64,000 bases of DNA. Source: JAIBJN01 sp963825255 (lineage in GTDB: Bacteria; Actinomycetota; Thermoleophilia; Gaiellales; Gaiellaceae). Position 1 is the stretch's first letter; every line of letters begins with the position of its first letter. Below are positions 59,894 through 64,000 of this stretch, in pieces. The position numbers and the translations under genes are program-made. The notes below the pieces were generated by a model. The model worked only from the letters and a program-made list of their open reading frames with translations, was not told the DNA's origin and ran no database searches. The stretch spans positions 1 through 64,000 of the forward strand of contig CAWGSF010000003.1 of the NCBI GenBank assembly GCA_963825255.1. Direction: 5' to 3'.

Positions 59894-61435
59894 CTACATG
59901 CGCTCGGGCGCCTCGACCCCCACGAGGGCGAGCGACCGCGCGATCACGGCGGCCGTCGCGCGGATGAGGGCGAGCCGGAAGGCCTGCGTCTCGCTCTCGA
60001 GCACGCGGTGACGGTGGTAGAAGCGGTGGAAGTCGTCGGCGAGCCGGATCGCGTAGGTGGGGAGCGCGTGCGGGGCGCGCCGCTCGGTCGCCTCGGCGAC
60101 GAGGTTCGGGAACTCCGCGAGGCGCTTGACGAGGTCGCGCTCCTCCGGCTCGACGGTATCCGGCGCCGCCGCGGAGGCCTCGGCGTCCCCGGCGTTCAGG
60201 AGGATCCCGGCGATGCGGGCGTGCGCGTACTGGACGTAGTAGACGGGGTTCTTCTCGCTCGCCTCGCGCGCCAGGTCGACGTCGATCTCGATCGCCTGGT
60301 CGGGGCCGCGGGAGACGAGGTACCAGCGGGCGGCGTCGACGCCGATCTCGTCCATGAGCTCGTCGAGCATCACGACGTCGCCGCGGCGCTTGGCCATCTT
60401 GACGAGGTCGCCGTCCCGCTTCAGGTGGACCAGCTGGTAGAGGATGACCTCGACGCGGCCGGGATCGTAGCCGAGCATCCTCGCGATGACCTCGTACCAG
60501 CCGCGGACGCCGTGGTGGTCGGCCCCGAGGACGTAGACGGCGCGGTCGAAGCCCCGCTCGAGCTTGTCCCGCAGGTAGACGATGTCGGCCGCCTCGTACG
60601 TCGGGAGGCCGCCGCGCTCGGCCGAGCGGATGAGGACGCGGTCCTTCTCGTCCCCGTACTCCGACGAGCGCACCCAGAGCGCGCCCTCGCTCTCGTACGT
60701 GTCGAGACGCTCGAGAAGCTCCGGCAGGCGCTCCGCGAGCTCGCTCTGGAGAGCCCACGAGTCGAAGTGGATGCGGAAGCGCTCGAGGCTCGCCTCGATC
60801 TGGCGAAGCATGTGCGGCACCGGGTCGCCCTCGAGCGCGCCGAGCTCCTGGATGTACTCGCCGGCGTAGCCGTCCTCGGGCGGCTCCTCCCCGCGCCGCG
60901 CGGCGTCGACCGAGGCGCGGAAGCGCTCCATCTGCGTGCCCGCGTCGTTGTAGTAGTACTCGCGCTCGACCTCGTGGCCCGCGAACTCGAGCAGCCGGGC
61001 GACCGAGTCGCCGAACGCGCCGTTTCGCCCGGCGGCGACCGTGATCGGCCCGGTCGGGTTGGCGGAGACCATCTCCACCTGGACCCGCTCGGCCCGGTCC
61101 GCGGCCGACCCGGCGCCGTAGTCGCTCCCTGCGTCGAGCACCTCGCCGAGCGCCTCTCCGTACCACGAGGGGGCGAGCCAGAGGTTGACGAAGCCCGGGG
61201 GCGCGACCTCCGCCTTCTCGACGGCCGCCAGCCCCGTCGCAAGGTCGCGAAGCTCGCCGGCGATCTCGAGCGGCGGCCGGCGCTGGGCGCCCGCGAGCTT
61301 CAGCGCGGCGTTCGTCGCGTAGTCGCCGTGCTCGGCCTTGGCCGGCCGCTCGAGCGTGATCGGAGTGCCCGCGGCAGCACCCAGCTCGACCTCGAGCCGC
61401 GCCAGCGCCGTCCGCTCCGAGTCACGCACGTCCAT
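59894..61435 (-). CDS. argS: Arginyl-tRNA synthetase with altered HIGH motif
   Basis: The 513-residue enzyme starts with the ArgS N-terminal domain (ARLEVELGAAAGTPITLERP, KAEHGDYATNAALKLAG). The HIGH region, usually PTGPLHVGHGRG, reads SANPTGPITVAAGRNGAFGD: both histidines are lost. The KMSKS region is LVKMAKRRGDVVMLDELMDE. The anticodon-binding end (EKNPVYYVQYAHARIAGILL, DDFHRFYHRHRVL) is intact. No second argS is seen in the window. The change is surprising since the HIGH His residues help bind ATP, but related actinobacteria may share it. Confidence 0.9.
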   Translation of the reverse strand: MDVRDSERTALARLEVELGAAAGTPITLERPAKAEHGDYATNAALKLAGAQRRPPLEIAGELRDLATGLAAVEKAEVAPPGFVNLWLAPSWYGEALGEVLDAGSDYGAGSAADRAERVQVEMVSANPTGPITVAAGRNGAFGDSVARLLEFAGHEVEREYYYNDAGTQMERFRASVDAARRGEEPPEDGYAGEYIQELGALEGDPVPHMLRQIEASLERFRIHFDSWALQSELAERLPELLERLDTYESEGALWVRSSEYGDEKDRVLIRSAERGGLPTYEAADIVYLRDKLERGFDRAVYVLGADHHGVRGWYEVIARMLGYDPGRVEVILYQLVHLKRDGDLVKMAKRRGDVVMLDELMDEIGVDAARWYLVSRGPDQAIEIDVDLAREASEKNPVYYVQYAHARIAGILLNAGDAEASAAAPDTVEPEERDLVKRLAEFPNLVAEATERRAPHALPTYAIRLADDFHRFYHRHRVLESETQAFRLALIRATAAVIARSLALVGVEAPERM

Positions 61436-61455
61436 GCCGTATATCGTAGGAAGCC

Positions 61456-61749
61456 GTGGAGGACGAGGGGCAAGAGCGCCAGCTCAACATCCATCTCGAC
61501 CCGGAGAACCTCGCGGGCGTCTACGCGAACTTCGCCAACGTCAGCTTCTCCGACTACGAGTTCACCCTCACCTTCGCCCGCATCGACCACGAGGTCGACG
61601 AGGGCGACGTTCCCGGCGTCGTCGTCAGCCGCGTGAACATGTCGCCCCGCTTCATGCGCGAGCTGCTCGACGCCATGAACGACTCGTGGTCGAAGTGGTC
61701 GACGCGGGAGGGGATCAGGAACCTCCCCGAGCAGTCCGAAGACGGCTAG
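61456..61749 (+). CDS. DUF3467-family protein
   Basis: A 97-residue protein from GTG 61456: LNIHLDPENLAGVYANFANV, SFSDYEFTLTFARIDHEVDE, VVSRVNMSPRFMRELLDAMN. These are the DUF3467 signatures; its function is unknown. TATCGT ends eight bases before the start. The stop shares CTAG with the stop of the convergent M48 gene. Confidence 0.88.
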   Translation: MEDEGQERQLNIHLDPENLAGVYANFANVSFSDYEFTLTFARIDHEVDEGDVPGVVVSRVNMSPRFMRELLDAMNDSWSKWSTREGIRNLPEQSEDG

Positions 61750-62990
61750 CGCTTCTGCGACTCGGCCATCGCGATGCGCTCCATCGGCGTCGGGTGCGTC
61801 CCGAGCCAGATCGTCACCCAGGCGGGCGGGTCGGGATCGGCCAGGCTCGTCGTGACGAAGCGGCGCTCGAGCCCGACGAAGGCGGCCGGGTCGTGGGTCG
61901 CCTGGAGCCCGAGCCAGTCGGCCTCCGCCTCGTAGCGGCGTGAGACCGCGTTCTGGAGCGGCTGGGTCAGGAGCATGTACGCGAAGACGAACGCGAGCCC
62001 GAGGGGAACGAGCCGGGGCTGGGCGAGCCCGCCGAGACGGTTGGTGACCTTCGCCAGGAGCCACACCCCGGGGACGGCGAAGAGCGCGAACCACGCGATC
62101 CCCTTCCAGAGGTGGCGCCGCTCGACGTGGGCGAGCTCGTGCGCCGAGACTGCGAGGATCTCCTCCTCGGTGAAGCGCCCGTCCAGCAGCGTGTCGTAGA
62201 GGACGACGCGGCGGGTCGGGCCGATCCCGGCCACGTAGGCGTTCGCCGTCGTCGTGCGCCGGCTCGCGTCGGCGACGAGGACGTCGTCGACGTTGACGCC
62301 CATCCGCGCGGCGATGCTCTCGATCCTCGCGGAGAGCGCCCGGTCGCGGAGCGGCTCGAAGCGGTTGAAGAGGGGCTGGACGACCAGAGGCTGGGCGAGG
62401 ATGAAGAGCGCGGCGATCCCCACGAGAGCGGGCGCGGCGGCGAGCCACCAGCGCGGGCCCAGCCACGCGGCCAGCCAGACGGCGCCGGCGACGCCGATCG
62501 TCACGAGGACGGCCTCGACGCCCAGCGACACGCACTGGTCGCGGAGCCATCCGCCCCACCCCTGCTCCGAGAGGCCGAACTCGCGGCGGCGGTGCTGCGT
62601 GACCGCCGCGAACGGGAGCGCCGCGAGCCAGGTCGAGCCCACGACGGCGAGCCCGACGAGGACGGCGGTCCGGACGCGCCCGCGCCCGATGCGCCCCAGC
62701 CCGGCCGCGAGACCGCCGGCCTTCCAGACCAGCACAGCGAGCACGACGATCTGCGCGGCGAGCGAGCCGAGGAAGAGGACACGCGAGACGCTGCGGTAGT
62801 CCTGGATCCGCTCGAGCTCGGCGGGCGAGAAGTAGTCGCGCGGGTCGAGCGTGGGCAGCGAGAGCGACGGGACCTTCGTCCGCCAGAGAAGCGCCGCAGC
62901 CGTGATCCAGACCGCCGCGAGGACGAGGACGACGAGGCCCTGCGCTAACGTCCGGCGGCGGTGCGCGTCGCGATCGTCTCTGACATCCAT
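61746..62990 (-). CDS. M48-family (Ste24-like) membrane zinc metalloprotease
   Basis: A membrane protease of about 414 residues. The N-terminal half has several helices (GLVVLVLAAVWITAAALLW, LFLGSLAAQIVVLAVLVW). LSARIESIAARMGVNVDDVL leads to the catalytic EILAVSAHELAHVERRHLW (HELAH) and to RRYEAEADWLGLQATHD with the third zinc ligand. NAYVAGIGPTRRVVLYDTLL is typical. It would cut CAAX-type or misfolded membrane proteins. ATG 62990 (or GTG 63002) overlaps the first codons of the divergent phosphoesterase gene. Confidence 0.92.
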   Translation of the reverse strand: MDVRDDRDAHRRRTLAQGLVVLVLAAVWITAAALLWRTKVPSLSLPTLDPRDYFSPAELERIQDYRSVSRVLFLGSLAAQIVVLAVLVWKAGGLAAGLGRIGRGRVRTAVLVGLAVVGSTWLAALPFAAVTQHRRREFGLSEQGWGGWLRDQCVSLGVEAVLVTIGVAGAVWLAAWLGPRWWLAAAPALVGIAALFILAQPLVVQPLFNRFEPLRDRALSARIESIAARMGVNVDDVLVADASRRTTTANAYVAGIGPTRRVVLYDTLLDGRFTEEEILAVSAHELAHVERRHLWKGIAWFALFAVPGVWLLAKVTNRLGGLAQPRLVPLGLAFVFAYMLLTQPLQNAVSRRYEAEADWLGLQATHDPAAFVGLERRFVTTSLADPDPPAWVTIWLGTHPTPMERIAMAESQKR

Positions 62991-63683
62991 GCCAACCTCC
63001 ACGCCCTCGAGGCGGTGCTCGAGTCAATCTCGCAGGACGCGCCCGACGAGGTCTGGTGCCTCGGCGACCTCGTCGGCTACGGCCCTCGGCCCAACCGCTG
63101 CTGCGCCCTCATGGCCGAGCGGGCGGACCACTGCCTGATAGGAAACCACGACCTCGCCGCGCTCGGACGGCTCGACCTCGCGGAGTTCTCGCCCGACGCC
63201 GCGGTCAGCGCCCGGTGGACCGCCGACGTGCTCGACGCCGGCCCGCAAGCGTTCCTCGAGCAGCTCGAGCCGAAGGGAGAGCGCGAGGGGGTCGGGCTCT
63301 TCCACGCGAGCCCGCGCGACCCGGTCTGGGAGTACGTCCTCTCCCCCGCGATCGCGTACGTCGCCCTCTGCGACGCCCCCCAGGACCTGGTGCTCGTCGG
63401 GCACAGCCACGTCGCGCTGCACTTTCGACTCTCGGACGGGACGTTCGCGCCGGCGACAGCCGAGACCGGGCTCGGGCTCGCCGGGGACCGCTGGCTCCTG
63501 AACCCCGGGTCGGTGGGCCAGCCGCGTGACGGCGACCCGCGGGCGGCGTGGCTCCTCCTCGATCTCGAGGCGCGCCGCGCCACGTTCCGGCGCGTCGCCT
63601 ACGACGTGCAGCGGACGCAGGCGGAGATCCGCGAGCGCGGGCTTCCGGAGGCGCTCGCGGCCCGGCTCGAGCACGGGGTCTGA
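62961..63683 (+). CDS. Calcineurin-like metallophosphoesterase
   Basis: GTG 62961 gives VRVAIVSDIHANLHALEAVL, the first metal motif; then EVWCLGDLVGYGPRPNRCC, HCLIGNHDLAALGRLDLAEF, VGLFHASPRDPVW, and LVLVGHSHVALHFRLSDG with GDRWLLNPGSVGQPRDGDPR. The 240 residues fit YfcE/diadenosine-tetraphosphatase-like enzymes. The start is fixed by the DIHANL motif, so the gene truly overlaps the divergent M48 gene by at least 30 bases. TAACGT lies nine bases upstream of the GTG. Confidence 0.87.
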   Translation: MRVAIVSDIHANLHALEAVLESISQDAPDEVWCLGDLVGYGPRPNRCCALMAERADHCLIGNHDLAALGRLDLAEFSPDAAVSARWTADVLDAGPQAFLEQLEPKGEREGVGLFHASPRDPVWEYVLSPAIAYVALCDAPQDLVLVGHSHVALHFRLSDGTFAPATAETGLGLAGDRWLLNPGSVGQPRDGDPRAAWLLLDLEARRATFRRVAYDVQRTQAEIRERGLPEALAARLEHGV

Positions 63684-63689
63684 TCGACG

Positions 63690-64000
63690 CTAGCGCTGCG
63701 CGGCCGGCTGCCGCGCGACCTCGACCTCGATGCCCTCGCGCTCGAGGGCGAGCTGCACTTCCTCCCGCGCCTTGAAGATCCGCCACTTGACGGTGGCGAG
63801 GGTGATCTCGAGCGAGTCGGCGATCTCCGTATAGGGGAGGCCGACCACGTCCCGGAGGAGCAGAGCCATCTTCAGGTCCGGGTTGAGCTGCGCCACCGCG
63901 CGCCAGACGGCGTCGATCGCCTCGACTCGCTCGGGCGGCGCGTCAACGACCTCGAGCGGCGGGAGGTCGTCGAGCGTCACGACCGCCTGCGGCTTTCGGT
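63690..64000 (-). CDS. ECF-type RNA polymerase sigma factor, partial
   Basis: The C-terminal part of an ECF sigma factor: ERVEAIDAVWRAVAQLNPDL then KMALLLRDVVGLPYTEIADS and LEITLATVKWRIFKAREEV, the region-4 helix-turn-helix that binds the -35 element. The upstream frame (KPQAVVTLDDLPPLEVVDAP) continues past the window edge, so the start and region 2 are missing. The stop at 63690 lies seven bases from the phosphoesterase stop. Confidence 0.85.
   Translation of the reverse strand, partial: RKPQAVVTLDDLPPLEVVDAPPERVEAIDAVWRAVAQLNPDLKMALLLRDVVGLPYTEIADSLEITLATVKWRIFKAREEVQLALEREGIEVEVARQPAAQR

Overview
The window is about 70% GC or higher, densely coded, with many GTG starts, four-base GTGA/ATGA overlaps between genes of one operon, and start codons sitting 5-10 bases after a TAnnnT box (leaderless transcripts). 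Together with a PafB-PafC-type WYL fusion beside dinB, a SecD-SecF fusion, a DUF3467 protein, queuosine genes and a CcmF/CcmE cytochrome c system, this suggests a high-GC actinobacterium, most likely of the class Thermoleophilia (Gaiellales/Solirubrobacterales-like). The class is inference; no rRNA is present. About eighteen reading-frame breaks occur in otherwise conserved genes and are best explained by indel errors in a draft or metagenome assembly. I joined the pieces where homology or repeat phasing allowed.

Layout. 0-8 kb, minus strand: a nitrilase fragment, then the block queA-tgt-yajC-secDF-phasin-like-ubiB (tRNA queuosine modification and protein export). 8-17 kb: a coiled-coil protein, a two-component pair (OmpR-type regulator and sensor kinase), small secreted and zinc proteins, 3-hydroxyacyl-CoA dehydrogenase, an aldehyde dehydrogenase and two zinc-ribbon proteins. 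Two related ~170-bp elements with long inverted-repeat ends lie here. 17-25 kb: a DapB-like reductase, dinB divergent from the WYL regulator, a multi-domain sensor kinase overlapping queG, and a quinone-oxidoreductase-like gene.

25-30 kb holds the most striking operon: CTG-initiated metallophosphoesterase, cyclic 2,3-diphosphoglycerate synthetase, 2-phosphoglycerate kinase and a GlpX-type phosphatase, linked by GTGA overlaps. This is the pathway that makes the archaeal solute cyclic 2,3-diphosphoglycerate. 30-41 kb: a nuclease-fold protein with hpt, a LysE exporter, a HEAT-repeat protein, an M23 peptidase, ccmI-ccmF-ccmE, a TIM-barrel isomerase, bolA-glutaredoxin, a long coiled coil, an F420/FMN-type oxidoreductase and a Vps62-like protein.

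41-49 kb is a cell-surface region. It contains a secreted protein of five 87-residue Asn/Ala-rich repeats, a related secreted protein with a C-terminal membrane anchor, a protein joining a winged helix to a membrane segment and a RodZ-like domain, a secreted protein with Ig-like motifs, and an animal-type haem peroxidase. 49-54 kb is sparsely coded with fragments, hairpins and a tRNA-Gly. 54-64 kb returns to housekeeping: a Flp-like pilin, class I aldolase, a Rieske oxygenase, a second (intact) GlpX, a KhtU-KhtT-like K+/H+ antiporter, a cupin, argS with an altered HIGH motif, DUF3467, an M48 protease, a phosphoesterase and a partial ECF sigma factor.
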